Shown: positions 9,225-18,399 of the stretch, piece by piece
Layout: each line of letters starts with the position of its first letter
How positions within the stretch are numbered: the stretch's first letter is position 1
NCBI GenBank assembly: GCA_002083405.1
Contig: LVWT01000025.1
Location: 1-40,854 of the forward strand
Length of the DNA: 40,854 bases
DNA from: Nitrospira sp. SG-bin2
GTDB lineage: Bacteria; Nitrospirota; Nitrospiria; Nitrospirales; Nitrospiraceae
Direction of reading: 5' to 3'
Translations under genes and position numbers: made by a program
Notes under the pieces: model-generated
Told to the model about the DNA's origin: nothing
The model's database searches: none
Seen by the model: the letters and a program-made list of their open reading frames with translations, nothing else

Positions 9225-10829
9225 TCAGGAAAGATTTGCAACTTTGACCGACAAAATATTGGAGCTGGATTTGATTTGGCTCAACACGCCAGCCGGAAAA
9301 TCCGTATCGGAACCGATGATCAGCAGGGCATCCCCCCCTCGCTTTTCCAACGCACATTGCATTCGCACGATATTGATGCCGTTATCTCCCAACACCTTTC
9401 CAACCATGCCGATGACGCCGGGACGATCCATGTTATGGATGAACAGCAAGTGTCCTTCCGGAACCATTTCCACCTTGAACTGATTGATCTCGACGACCCG
9501 CGCCTCTTTTTTGTGGTAGAGTGTCCCGGCCACCTGGTGCGACACCTTGCCGGCTTCGACTCGTACCCGCACAAGGCTCGTAAAGTCTCCGGCATCTGAG
9601 CTCTTGACCTCTTTGACTTCGATCCCGCGCTCCTTCGCCACGGTCGGAGCGTTCACATAATTCACAGGATGCTCCATAATCGGCGAGAGCAGCCCCTTCA
9701 GTACCGCAATCGTCAAGGGAGCGACGGATAAGGTTGCCACCTCACCACTATACTCGACGGTCACTCGTTCGATCGCGCCCTGAGACAATTGTGTCTGAAG
9801 CGCCCCCAGCTTTTCAGCCAACGTGAGAAAGGGTTGCAGACGCGCCAGCAGTTCCGGTGGAACGGACGGGATGTTGACCGCACCCTTTGCCACGCCTCTG
9901 GTGAAATAATCGACGATCTGTTCCGCGATCCCGACAGCGACGTTTTCTTGCGCTTCGGTCGTCTGTGCCCCGATATGAGGCGTGCAGATAAAATTGTCCA
10001 GCGACAACAGCGGATTGTCCGCTTTGACCGGCTCTTCCTCAAAGACGTCAAATGCCGCAGCCGCCACGCGTTTCGTTTTTAATGCCTCGCACAGATCCCC
10101 TTCATTGATGATTCCACCGCGGGCACAGTTCACGATCATCACACCAGGCTTCATCGTGGCAATGGCTTGGGTATTGACGATGCCCTTGGTCTCCGGCGTC
10201 AGCGGCGTATGAACGGAAATAATGTCGGCTTGCCGGAACAGCTCATCCAGCCCGACCATCCGCACTCCCATTCTCTCCGCCTGCTCAGGGGCCAAATAGG
10301 GGTCGAATGCGATCACGCTCATGCCGATCCCATGAGCCAGTTTCGTCAGATGGCTGCCGATTTGTCCGGCGCCGATGATGCCGAGCACCTTATTATAGAG
10401 CTCGACGCCCATGAACTTGTCCTTTTCCCATTTCCCGGCCTTCACTGAAGCGCTGGCCTGAGGAATACGGCGGCTCATTGCGCAGATCATCGACATGGTA
10501 TGTTCGGCCGTCGTCACGGTGTTACCGCCCGGCGTATTCATCACCACGATGCCGCGGCGGGTCGCTGCCGGAGTATCGACATTATCCAGTCCGGACCCGG
10601 CTCGGCCGACGACCTTGAGCTTTTCTGCGGCCGCAATCAAGTCCGCCGTAACTTTCGTGCCGGAGCGCACGATCAGCCCATCGGCATCCTTGATCTCACG
10701 GTACAGCTCCTCTTTCGGCATTTTGGATTTCACCACGACGGTGAATCCGGCTTTTTGAAGGAGATCGACACCCTGCGTCGACAAACTGTCGCTGATCAGA
10801 ATCTTCATTCCTGCTGCACTCATGCGCAT
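9225..10829 (-). CDS. serA: D-3-phosphoglycerate dehydrogenase
   Basis: A 534-residue long-form SerA that oxidises 3-phosphoglycerate to 3-phosphohydroxypyruvate with NAD, the first step of serine synthesis. In order: substrate-binding domain (about 8-105 and 290-320), NAD Rossmann domain with GIIGAGQIG (about 151-159), catalytic Arg in CARGGIINE (about 240), Glu in FEEEP and His in HIGAQT (about 290), then the ASB domain (about 330-450) and a C-terminal ACT domain (about 460-534, LLFIHNMDRPGVIGMVGKVL) that usually binds serine for feedback. Several Met codons lie near the start; the ATG at 10823, with GAGG upstream, or the one at 10808 preceding KILISD are as plausible as 10829. It follows the class V aminotransferase by only 11 bp, forming a serine-synthesis pair. 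Confidence 0.96.
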   Translation of the reverse strand: MRMSAAGMKILISDSLSTQGVDLLQKAGFTVVVKSKMPKEELYREIKDADGLIVRSGTKVTADLIAAAEKLKVVGRAGSGLDNVDTPAATRRGIVVMNTPGGNTVTTAEHTMSMICAMSRRIPQASASVKAGKWEKDKFMGVELYNKVLGIIGAGQIGSHLTKLAHGIGMSVIAFDPYLAPEQAERMGVRMVGLDELFRQADIISVHTPLTPETKGIVNTQAIATMKPGVMIVNCARGGIINEGDLCEALKTKRVAAAAFDVFEEEPVKADNPLLSLDNFICTPHIGAQTTEAQENVAVGIAEQIVDYFTRGVAKGAVNIPSVPPELLARLQPFLTLAEKLGALQTQLSQGAIERVTVEYSGEVATLSVAPLTIAVLKGLLSPIMEHPVNYVNAPTVAKERGIEVKEVKSSDAGDFTSLVRVRVEAGKVSHQVAGTLYHKKEARVVEINQFKVEMVPEGHLLFIHNMDRPGVIGMVGKVLGDNGINIVRMQCALEKRGGDALLIIGSDTDFPAGVLSQIKSSSNILSVKVANLS

Positions 10830-10840
10830 GCCTCGTCCGG

Positions 10841-11983
10841 TTACTTCGCCATCAAGATTTCTTGTGCTTTGCCTACACCGCTGCCCAGTTTGACGGGATG
10901 GCCGAGTCCCTTTAAGACCATTTCAGTCGCGGCCAATGCAGTAATGACATCGAACGTGTCCGCATATCCCATATGCGACAGACGGAAAATTTTCCCCTTG
11001 AGATGATCTTGTCCGCCCGCAGCCGTCATGCCGTACTGAACTCGAAGGTTCTTATAGATCGCCTGCCCATCCACGCCGTCCGGCGCACATACTGCGGTCA
11101 AGGCATCGCTGGGCGATTCCTTAGGAAACAGCGCCAAGCCGGCTGCCTTAATGCCCTCTCGCATTGCCAGGGCCAGCCGACCCTGCCGAGCGAACATCTT
11201 ATCCAGCCCTTCTGCTTTCATGATTTTAAAGACTTCCTGAAGGCCGATGATTAACGAAACGGTCGGAGTGAAGAGGGTTTGGTTCTTGGCCTGATTCTCA
11301 CGCTCTTTCTTGAAATTGAAATAGAAGGCGGCGTTCTTGGCTTTATCCGCCATTGCCCAGGCCTTGTCGCTGACGCTCACGAATGCCATGCCGGGCGGCA
11401 GCATCAACGCCTTCTGCGAACCGGTGATAACTACATCCAAGCCCCACGCATCGGTCTTGATATCGAATACTCCCAGCGCGGTAATGGCATCGACTACGAG
11501 GATCGTTCCTTCATGTCCCTTGACGATTTCCCCCACGGCTTTGATATCGTGTGAGACGCCGGTCGATGTTTCGCTTGCCTGCATATAGACCGCTTTAATA
11601 GAAGGATCTTTCTTGAGTGCGTCGGCCACTTGCTGTGGATCGACAGCATGGCCCCATTCCACCTTTAATTCAGTCGCCTGCGCGCCGAAGGTTTTGCACA
11701 GTTTGCCCCAGCGCTCTCCAAATTTTCCGGCATTTATACACAAGGCCTTGTCGCCGGGAGACAGAAAGTTTGAGACAGAGCCTTCCATCCCGCCGGTGCC
11801 GGATGCTGCAAGCATCAACACATCGCCACGAGTCTGGAACAACCACTTCAGGCCTTCCCTGACCTCAGCAAAGATCGGATCGAATTCCGGCGCTCGATGA
11901 TGAATCATGGGCCGGGCCATCGCCAGGAGCACTTCCGGCGGCACAGGCGTTGGGCCGGGAGCCAGCAAATACCGCTTCAACAT
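10841..11983 (-). CDS. Class V PLP aminotransferase, probable phosphoserine/serine-glyoxylate type
   Basis: A 380-residue fold-type I aminotransferase. The N-terminus MLKRYLLAPGPTPVPPEV and the PLP-lysine region (VVITGSQKALMLPPG, Lys about residue 190) match the family that holds serine-glyoxylate aminotransferase, alanine-glyoxylate aminotransferase and the so-called small subunit of soluble hydrogenase. Members stand in for SerC in several bacteria and archaea. Its position directly before serA suggests transamination of phosphohydroxypyruvate; that is inference, and glyoxylate use cannot be excluded. The start at 11983 is chosen because AAGGAGG precedes it; an upstream in-frame ATG at 12007 lies before that box. 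Confidence 0.88.
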   Translation of the reverse strand: MLKRYLLAPGPTPVPPEVLLAMARPMIHHRAPEFDPIFAEVREGLKWLFQTRGDVLMLAASGTGGMEGSVSNFLSPGDKALCINAGKFGERWGKLCKTFGAQATELKVEWGHAVDPQQVADALKKDPSIKAVYMQASETSTGVSHDIKAVGEIVKGHEGTILVVDAITALGVFDIKTDAWGLDVVITGSQKALMLPPGMAFVSVSDKAWAMADKAKNAAFYFNFKKERENQAKNQTLFTPTVSLIIGLQEVFKIMKAEGLDKMFARQGRLALAMREGIKAAGLALFPKESPSDALTAVCAPDGVDGQAIYKNLRVQYGMTAAGGQDHLKGKIFRLSHMGYADTFDVITALAATEMVLKGLGHPVKLGSGVGKAQEILMAK

Positions 11984-12038
11984 GGATCGATCCTCCTTCG
12001 ATAACACCTGATGGGGGGCAACTTGAAAAAGAGGCGGT

Positions 12039-12068
12039 ACGCTACCATTTGCAATGGGAAGCTGTCAA
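12039..12068 (-). promoter_or_regulatory. Candidate sigma-70 promoter for the aminotransferase-serA pair
   Basis: On the minus strand TTGACA (12063-12068) is followed after 18 nt by TAGCGT (12039-12044). The -35 is a perfect match and the -10 is weak (3 of 6). The expected transcript start near 12031 leaves a leader of about 48 nt before the start codon at 11983. Confidence 0.45.
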
Positions 12069-12215
12069 GAAATCGCCCGCACAACCGATGATGTTTTCAG
12101 GACTTTTCACTTTCAATCGAAAGAGTACTCCTCTCACTGGGTTGGGCATACGTGCAAGAACACGATGCAGTGTGTGTTGACACCAACGAGGGGTGCTTCT
12201 TCCCTGTTCGATTTC

Positions 12216-12244
12216 TTGACAAGCATGCGATAGCCCGATAGTCT
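12216..12244 (+). promoter_or_regulatory. Candidate sigma-70 promoter for the lytic transglycosylase gene
   Basis: TTGACA (12216-12221), a 17-nt spacer, then TAGTCT (12239-12244). The -35 is a perfect consensus, the spacing is ideal and the -10 is weak. The predicted start of transcription is near 12251, about 40 nt before the chosen start codon. Confidence 0.5.
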
Positions 12245-12289
12245 AACCTCACTCAGTCCCCATAAATCTTCATGACGAGGCGCATATTG

Positions 12290-13597
12290 ATGACGTCCAG
12301 ACTTCGAACCGTAGACATCCTGGCAATGGGGTTGCTCTTTCTTGCTGTATCGCTTTCACCGTTAACGGGGGTTGGTCGTGCCGAAACTGCCACCGCAGGC
12401 CAAGACGCGCAGGCGGCGACCCAGGACGATGATGATCTTGACTCAAATCTTGTTCCACTCGAACCGGAGTTGACCGGCGCTCCTCCAGATCTCCCATCGA
12501 CCGGAGAATCTACGGACAACAGTACCGGCAAAACCGTCGCGTCGCCAGCCGATGCAAGCCATACCGGCTCATCTGCAGACACTTCCGGGTTATCTGTTGC
12601 AACGGCCGAATCGAGCGCAACATTCTACAACATTCCCGTTGTTCGCGACCCTGCCGTAGAAAGCCACATCCGGTACTTCAATACATCGATCAGAGGCCGC
12701 TTTGAACAATGGCTGTTGCGCCTCAGTCGATACCGTCCGCTTGTCGAAACCATATTTGCTGAATTCGGTCTTCCGAGCGACTTGGTTAATCTGTCGTTGG
12801 TCGAAAGTGGGTTCAATCCCTATGCCTATTCACGAGCCAAGGCCACCGGTCCTTGGCAGTTCATGAAAGGAACTGGAAAGGTCTATGGGCTCCGCATCGA
12901 CCATTATGTCGACGAACGGCGCGATCCTATCAAGTCGACCGTCGCCGCCGCCAGATATCTAAAGGATCTGCATGACATGTTTGGGGCCTGGCCACTGGCG
13001 ATGGCCGCGTACAATGCCGGCGAAGGCAAAGTCATGCGCGCGCTGCACAAGACCCACGGTGAAACCTTTTCGGACATTGCAAAAACCAAGTTGATTCGCA
13101 AAGAAACCAAGCAGTATGTGCCCAGAATTATGGCAGCGACCATCATTGCCCGAAATCTCGACCACTATGGATTCAGCCAACCCCCGGCGCCGCCACACCA
13201 ATTTGAAGAGGTCGCTGTGGATCGCGCGGTGCATTTTCGAGCGATCGCCAATGCGAGCGGCATTCCGTATGAAGAGCTTCGGTTGTTGAATCCCGAGCTG
13301 CGTCGCGATGCGACGCCTCCTGATGATTCTGCGTATCAGCTCAAAGTTCCTGTCGGAACAGGCGCGAAAGTCATGGCAGTCCTGGATCGAATCCCCTCTT
13401 ACAAGTTCCCTCCCCTTCCTTCGGTGAAGTCTCACCACGTCAAGAACAAGTCGTCGCAACGGTACCGTGTCCGCAATGGAGACACGTTAGAAAAGGTCTC
13501 CAAACGATTTCACGTGCCGTTGAAAACGCTCAAGGCACGGAATAACATTTCTAGCCCCGTCATCAAAGCTGGAGATTTTCTTCTGATTGCCCGTTAG
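12290..13597 (+). CDS. mltD: Membrane-bound lytic murein transglycosylase D-like, LysM domain
   Basis: A secreted enzyme of about 435 residues that cleaves peptidoglycan glycan strands to 1,6-anhydro products. After a signal peptide (ILAMGLLFLAVSLSPLTGVGRA) comes an acidic, Ser/Thr-rich linker of about 90 residues. The SLT domain follows with the catalytic Glu in SLVESGFNPYAYSRA, then GPWQFM and AYNAGEG, all diagnostic of family 1 (MltD/Slt). The C-terminus is one LysM peptidoglycan-binding motif (YRVRNGDTLEKVSKRFHV to the end). MltD of E. coli has two LysM units and a lipobox; no lipobox is seen here. The start at 12290 has GACGAGG upstream; ATG 12272 is an alternative without one. Confidence 0.92.
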   Translation: MTSRLRTVDILAMGLLFLAVSLSPLTGVGRAETATAGQDAQAATQDDDDLDSNLVPLEPELTGAPPDLPSTGESTDNSTGKTVASPADASHTGSSADTSGLSVATAESSATFYNIPVVRDPAVESHIRYFNTSIRGRFEQWLLRLSRYRPLVETIFAEFGLPSDLVNLSLVESGFNPYAYSRAKATGPWQFMKGTGKVYGLRIDHYVDERRDPIKSTVAAARYLKDLHDMFGAWPLAMAAYNAGEGKVMRALHKTHGETFSDIAKTKLIRKETKQYVPRIMAATIIARNLDHYGFSQPPAPPHQFEEVAVDRAVHFRAIANASGIPYEELRLLNPELRRDATPPDDSAYQLKVPVGTGAKVMAVLDRIPSYKFPPLPSVKSHHVKNKSSQRYRVRNGDTLEKVSKRFHVPLKTLKARNNISSPVIKAGDFLLIAR

Positions 13598-13730
13598 CTC
13601 TGAGTGCTGCCGTCAAGGCACGCGCGAGTCTTAGGCTCTGCTGCATAGATTCTTTAAAGCATACCCCGCGACGTTCGTCACACAATCATCTGATGCATTC
13701 CCCGGAGGCGGTGAGGACGACCATGACGGC

Positions 13731-13786
13731 GGACAGATCCCTGGTCTCGAAAGGACAAGGAGGCTGTTGCCGGAAACGATCTGTCC
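13731..13786. repeat. Intergenic inverted repeat
   Basis: GGACAGATC (13731-13739) recurs as GATCTGTCC at 13778-13786, enclosing 38 nt. It lies between the convergent transglycosylase and YfgM-like genes, in a 250-bp gap with no plausible ORF. It could be a folded RNA, a REP/MITE-like element or chance; no T-run follows either arm. Known RNA families (SRP, 6S, tmRNA) were not recognised. Confidence 0.35.
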
Positions 13787-13848
13787 CTGCGTAGCCACGC
13801 ACGGGGCGTATTCGCAGGGGCGGTGCTATTGTTGATAAATGCTGTCGA

Positions 13849-14622
13849 TCAGGGCTTTGTAGGAGTCTTGGATACAGCAGGCGAGGCGGTCGGAGCTGGA
13901 GTGGTCTCATGTGCCTTTCTGGCATCGAAGATTTTCTCGCGAATGGCCGCTTCGCTTGCGAATGGAGAGTTGGGATAGGTCTTTATGAGTTCCTGGTATC
14001 GTTTCAGCGCCTCGTCCATTTGCAATCGACTTTCTTCGAGCCGAGCCAGTTCGAACATGGCTTGATCACGATTGGCCGAGGCAGGGTTGTCAAGAATCGC
14101 GGTATAGGATTTTACCGCTTGGTCTCGATCACCCTTCGATAGATAGGCATAGGCGAGTTTCTGCTGCACTAAACTTGCCAGTGGCGCATTCGAGCCATAA
14201 GCTGAAAGAAACCGTGTATAGGCGGCAATGGCCGAATCTACTTGATTGCTTTCCATCAAGGCATTTCCCAGGCTGAATAGGGCAATGGGCGCGGATGCAG
14301 TCCGCGGATATTCGTCCGCGATTTTCGTATAGAGCGTAATCGCTTGCGCAAGGTTGTTCTCGGCTTTTTTCGGATCATTGCCCGGGCGTGTGAAGTAATG
14401 AATGGTGGCTTCACGCTCAATATCGTGGGCTTTCCTCGCCGCTTGCCCCTCATACCATAAGACGCCCCAGACGCCGGCGCCTACCAATACAAGCAGTCCG
14501 CACCCTACGAGTAACGGCCACCGGTACTCTTTAAGACCGATGAGTTGGTGCTCCAAACTGCTCACCATGTGAGCCTCATCGACTGGTAACGATCGCGGCG
14601 GCACTTTGATACGATAGGTCAT
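13849..14622 (-). CDS. Membrane-anchored TPR protein, YfgM-like
   Basis: A 257-residue protein with a cytoplasmic N-terminus, one transmembrane helix (WPLLVGCGLLVLVGAGVWGVLW, about residues 35-56) and a periplasmic TPR domain whose repeats (about 90-235) have the form F-L-S-A-Y-G / A-x-x-L-A-x-A-Y. This topology matches YfgM/TolA-binding-like proteins that assist envelope protein folding. The C-terminus is Thr/Pro/Ala-rich. The start at 14622 is set by the promoter at 14679-14708: an upstream ATG at 14670 would sit at or before the predicted transcript start. Function beyond the fold is unknown. Confidence 0.72.
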   Translation of the reverse strand: MTYRIKVPPRSLPVDEAHMVSSLEHQLIGLKEYRWPLLVGCGLLVLVGAGVWGVLWYEGQAARKAHDIEREATIHYFTRPGNDPKKAENNLAQAITLYTKIADEYPRTASAPIALFSLGNALMESNQVDSAIAAYTRFLSAYGSNAPLASLVQQKLAYAYLSKGDRDQAVKSYTAILDNPASANRDQAMFELARLEESRLQMDEALKRYQELIKTYPNSPFASEAAIREKIFDARKAHETTPAPTASPAVSKTPTKP

Positions 14623-14678
14623 TATGGCATCGCCCCGGATAATCGAAGCACGTACATTCCATTCGTGCAAACCTGTGT

Positions 14679-14708
14679 TTTATACTAGGGAGGCATTCGC
14701 CTTGTCAA
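14679..14708 (-). promoter_or_regulatory. Strong sigma-70 promoter for the YfgM-like gene
   Basis: On the minus strand, TTGACA (14703-14708), 18 nt, then TATAAA (14679-14684): 11 of 12 consensus positions. Transcription should begin near 14671, giving a leader of about 49 nt to the ATG at 14622. It sits in the divergent gap with bioF. Confidence 0.75.
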
Positions 14709-14749
14709 TGCAATGGGCAGATACTGGGCAGTCAATCTGCTAGGACGAC

Positions 14750-15910
14750 ATGTTTCAGGAAAAACTTCGACAGATGGCCGATGAATCATTGACTCGCCGA
14801 CTGAGAACACTGAGTTCTGGAACAGGCGCGACCGTTCAATTTGGCGGGCGGTCTATCATTCTCCTCTGCTCCAATGATTACCTGGGGCTCGCGATACACC
14901 CTGCCGTTATCCAGGCTGCGGTCCGCGCAACCGAACAATATGGAACCGGCGCCGGTGCGTCGCGCCTGATTTGCGGCACGCTCCCGCCGCATGAAGAACT
15001 GGAATCCGCCTTGGCCCGCTTTAAGGGAACGGAGTCCGTGCTTTTATTTGGATCGGGATACTTGGCGAACCTTGGCATCATTCCCAGGTTGATTGGCCGC
15101 AAGGGACTTATTCTGGCGGATCGATTGTGCCATGCCAGTCTCATCGATGGCTGCAGGCTGAGCGGGGCGGATTTCCGGGTCTATCGCCATCGCGACAGCA
15201 GCCATGTTGAATCGCTGTTGAAACGGCGATCATCGAATAGGCCTGCGTTGATCGTCACCGATGGGCTCTTCAGCATGGATGGTGATCTGGCTCCATTACC
15301 GGAGTTGGCCTCGCTGGCCAAGCGATACGATGCGATGCTGTATGTCGATGACGCACATGGGACTGGCGTCATGGGTGTAAACGGTCGAGGGACGCTCGAA
15401 CATTTTGGAGTGGAACACGAGATCAGCTTTCATATGGGGACGTTGGGTAAAGCGCTGGGGAGCAGCGGCGCCTATCTCGCAGGGCCTCGTGACATGGTCG
15501 AATATCTGCTCAATACCGCCCGTCCGTTTCTCTTTACCACTGCTTCTCCACCCAGTACAGCCGCAGCAGCAGGTGCCGCTCTTGCCATCATTCAACAGGA
15601 GCCCGACCGGCGGGCCCGTCTATGGTCCAATCGGCAACGTCTGTTTCAAGGGCTGCAAAAGATTGGGTTTCGCATGACCGAAACAATCAGCCCTATCCTT
15701 CCCATCCTGATCGGTGATGCGGCCTCGGCCGTAGCCTTCGCCGAACACTTGTTGGCGCATGGAGTCTATGCACCGGCCATCAGGCCACCCACCGTTCCTG
15801 ACGATACCAGCCGTATCCGTGTCACCGTGACATCGGAACACACGACAGATCATATCGATGCAGCCCTCCACGCTTTTGAGTCGGCAGGACAGGCAACCGG
15901 TCTACTCTGA
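14750..15910 (+). CDS. bioF: 8-amino-7-oxononanoate synthase
   Basis: A 386-residue alpha-oxoamine synthase of standard length that joins pimeloyl-ACP or pimeloyl-CoA with L-alanine to make KAPA in biotin synthesis. Diagnostic features are LLCSNDYLGLA (about 38-48), GTGAGASRLICGT (about 65-77), VDDAHGTGVMG (about 199-209, Asp and His of the PLP site), and the PLP lysine K234 in TLGKALGSSGAY. Related KBL and ALAS enzymes share this fold, but the short length and N-terminus fit BioF. The start has AGGA a few bases upstream. Other bio genes are not in the window. Confidence 0.93.
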   Translation: MFQEKLRQMADESLTRRLRTLSSGTGATVQFGGRSIILLCSNDYLGLAIHPAVIQAAVRATEQYGTGAGASRLICGTLPPHEELESALARFKGTESVLLFGSGYLANLGIIPRLIGRKGLILADRLCHASLIDGCRLSGADFRVYRHRDSSHVESLLKRRSSNRPALIVTDGLFSMDGDLAPLPELASLAKRYDAMLYVDDAHGTGVMGVNGRGTLEHFGVEHEISFHMGTLGKALGSSGAYLAGPRDMVEYLLNTARPFLFTTASPPSTAAAAGAALAIIQQEPDRRARLWSNRQRLFQGLQKIGFRMTETISPILPILIGDAASAVAFAEHLLAHGVYAPAIRPPTVPDDTSRIRVTVTSEHTTDHIDAALHAFESAGQATGLL

Positions 15911-16112
15911 CGACATATCGCGCCGCATCTTCCAGCTATTTTCTTGCCTTCTCGCTTCGCTATGGCATGATGCACACCAGTACTTGAACACAAGCAGTCA
16001 GGCTTAGATTGAACGGCCCGATCGACACATGGCTACTTCGCGACCTCAGCTGTTTTCCTTCAAGCCTATGCCCGTTCAGGAAACCCGATAATCTCATGAC
16101 GGAGTAATCTCG

Positions 16113-17171
16113 ATGGATATTTCGAAGCTGCTCACGTTCTCGGTCAAAGAAGGCGCATCGGATTGTCATATCAGCGCAGGAGAGCCGCCGATGATCCGAA
16201 TCCACGGCGACCTCAAGAAACTCGACCATCCTGCCCTCACACCCGAAGAAACCCATTCCCTCATCTACGACATGATGAGCGACGTGCAGCGGAAAAATTT
16301 CGAAGAACATCGGGAATGCGATTTCTCCTTTGAGCTGGGCGACATCGCACGCTTTCGCGTGAATGTCTTTGTGCAACAACGTGGACTGGGGGCGGTATTC
16401 CGGAACATTCCAACGACCATTCTCCCCTTGGAGAAACTTGGCATGCCCCCCATTCTTCGGCAGCTCTGCGACAAGGAAAAGGGGTTGATCCTTGTGACTG
16501 GGCCGACGGGATCGGGCAAATCTACGACCCTTGCGGCCATGGTCGACTATTTGAATAACACGTTTGAAGGCCACATCATCACCATCGAGGATCCGATCGA
16601 GTTCGTGCATCGCTCCAAGAAATGTCTCGTGAACCAGCGGGAATTGGGCGTGCATACCTTGTCGTTCGCAAACGCGCTCAAGTCGGCGCTTCGTGAAGAT
16701 CCGGACATCGTGCTCGTGGGAGAAATGCGGGATCTGGATACCATTCAGCTCGCCTTGACGGCGGCAGAAACCGGACACTTGGTCTTCGGCACACTGCATA
16801 CCTCGAGTGCGCCGAAAACCATCGACCGTATCATCGATGCCTTTCCACCGGCGCAACAGGCGCAAATAAGAACCCAGCTGTCGGAGGCCTTGGAGGCCGT
16901 CATTACGCAAACACTGCTCAAGAAGAAGGCCGGCGGGCGAGTCGCGGCGTTGGAGGTCATGGTGGCGACGACGGCCGTGCGCAATCTCATCCGTGAAGCC
17001 AAATTGCATCAAATTCCAGGCATCATGCAGGCGAGTCAGAAAGACGGCATGCAAACGATGGACATGGCGTTGGTTGAATTAGTCACGCGTGGTGTGGTGC
17101 ATAAGGCAGAGGCTCAATCACGCAGTATGAGCCCCAACCTCTTTGGTTCAGCCACCGCAGGCGCAGCTTGA
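16113..17171 (+). CDS. pilT: Type IV pilus retraction ATPase PilT
   Basis: A 352-residue GspE/PilT secretion ATPase that powers pilus disassembly and twitching at the inner membrane. The N-terminal PAS-like domain (MDISKLLTFSVKEGASDCHIS) is followed by the core with Walker A GPTGSGKST (130-138), Asp box (TIEDPIEFVH), Walker B (DIVLVGEMRD) and His box (GHLVFGTLHTSSA). A C-terminal AIRNLIR-like motif, here AVRNLIREAK, is the retraction signature. Length matches PilT. The second ATPase starts 22 bp after its stop codon, so they are probably cotranscribed. Confidence 0.96.
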   Translation: MDISKLLTFSVKEGASDCHISAGEPPMIRIHGDLKKLDHPALTPEETHSLIYDMMSDVQRKNFEEHRECDFSFELGDIARFRVNVFVQQRGLGAVFRNIPTTILPLEKLGMPPILRQLCDKEKGLILVTGPTGSGKSTTLAAMVDYLNNTFEGHIITIEDPIEFVHRSKKCLVNQRELGVHTLSFANALKSALREDPDIVLVGEMRDLDTIQLALTAAETGHLVFGTLHTSSAPKTIDRIIDAFPPAQQAQIRTQLSEALEAVITQTLLKKKAGGRVAALEVMVATTAVRNLIREAKLHQIPGIMQASQKDGMQTMDMALVELVTRGVVHKAEAQSRSMSPNLFGSATAGAA

Positions 17172-17193
17172 ACGCATAGGAACGGAGCGACCC

Positions 17194-18372
17194 ATGGATA
17201 TTCGCACTCTTTTGAAAGTGATGGTGGATCATGAAGCCTCAGACCTCTATCTGACGGTCGATGCGCCACCGATCTACCGTATTCATGGCGCGACAAAGCC
17301 GACCGATGCCCCGCCTTTTAACAACGAACAGCTGGAAGCCCTAGCCTTGGCGCTGATGCGGGGCCAGCAGCGCGGGGAATTCGAAGAAAAGATGGAGATG
17401 AACCTGGCCCTCTACTACAAGGAGCTGGGCCGGTTCCGCGTCAATATTTTCAGACAGAGAGGCAACGTCGGACTCGTCTTCCGCCATATCAAAGCGGAAA
17501 TCCAGACCGTCGAGCAGCTTCAACTACCGCCCATCATCCAAGACATCGCCATGACCAAACGCGGGCTGGTGTTGGTCGTCGGTGCCACAGGCTCCGGTAA
17601 ATCCACCTCGCTGGCCGCCATGATCGACTATCGGAACTCTACTCATCAGGGCCACATCATCACGGTCGAGGATCCAATCGAGTTTGTCCATCCGCACAAA
17701 AAGTCGATCATTACGCAGCGCGAAGTCGGGTTCGACACGATGAACTTCCAAAATGCGCTGAAGAACACGTTGCGGCAAGCCCCCGACGTAATTCTCATCG
17801 GCGAAGTACGGGATACCGAAACAATGGAAGCGGCGATCACGTTTGCGGAAACCGGCCACCTCTGCATCGCCACCCTGCACTCGAACAATGCGAATCAGGC
17901 GATTGAACGCATCATGAACTTTTTCCCGGTCGAGCGGCACGCTCAGATCTACTTGCAACTCTCGCTCAACTTGCGTGCAATCATTTCCCAGCGGCTCATC
18001 CCCTCCATCGACGGCCGGCGGGTTCCCGCGCTGGAAATCATGTTGGATACACCGCGCATCAAGGATCTGGTGAAGAAGGCGGAGATCGACACCTTGAAGG
18101 AAGCGATGGAGCAAGGCATCGAGGAAGGCTGTCAGACGTTCGATTACGTTCTCTTCCAACTGTACAAGCAGAATCGAATCAGTCTCGAGCAGGCGCTGAT
18201 CAATGCCGATAGCGCAAACAACCTCCGGCTTAAGATCAAGCTTGAAGGGCTGAAGGGCGATGAGGCGGTGAATGCTTTGTTGGACAAGCAGATCGGCGGG
18301 TCGACGGGCGATGCGTTCAGAATTCAGGGGGGCGGGTCCGCAAATGTCACGCCGATCCGCAAACGGTCATAA
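17194..18372 (+). CDS. pilU: PilT/PilU-type retraction ATPase
   Basis: A 392-residue paralogue of the upstream PilT. Walker A is GATGSGKST, the Asp box ITVEDPIEFVH, Walker B VILIGEVRD, His box GHLCIATLHSNNA. Its C-terminus is about 40 residues longer than PilT and Gly/Ser-rich near the end, as in PilU, the accessory retraction motor that works with PilT. The ATG at 17194 with GGAG upstream is chosen; the earlier in-frame start at 17143 lies inside pilT and has no good ribosome-binding site. The pilT-pilU order is the usual one. Gene name is by family and order. Confidence 0.9.
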   Translation: MDIRTLLKVMVDHEASDLYLTVDAPPIYRIHGATKPTDAPPFNNEQLEALALALMRGQQRGEFEEKMEMNLALYYKELGRFRVNIFRQRGNVGLVFRHIKAEIQTVEQLQLPPIIQDIAMTKRGLVLVVGATGSGKSTSLAAMIDYRNSTHQGHIITVEDPIEFVHPHKKSIITQREVGFDTMNFQNALKNTLRQAPDVILIGEVRDTETMEAAITFAETGHLCIATLHSNNANQAIERIMNFFPVERHAQIYLQLSLNLRAIISQRLIPSIDGRRVPALEIMLDTPRIKDLVKKAEIDTLKEAMEQGIEEGCQTFDYVLFQLYKQNRISLEQALINADSANNLRLKIKLEGLKGDEAVNALLDKQIGGSTGDAFRIQGGGSANVTPIRKRS

Positions 18373-18399
18373 GGGGCTAGATCATCTCGACGTGCGGGC

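Noticed and set aside
13398..13407. TGTAAGA on the minus strand inside mltD
   Set aside because: GAC is not at the 16-nt spacing (one base off), it lies inside a coding region and no gene starts after it.
15960..17054. Long minus-strand ORF (364 codons) opposite pilT
   Set aside because: It is an antisense shadow of the clear PilT frame, has no domain or signal, and its composition (His/Arg-rich) is typical of a reverse-strand frame.
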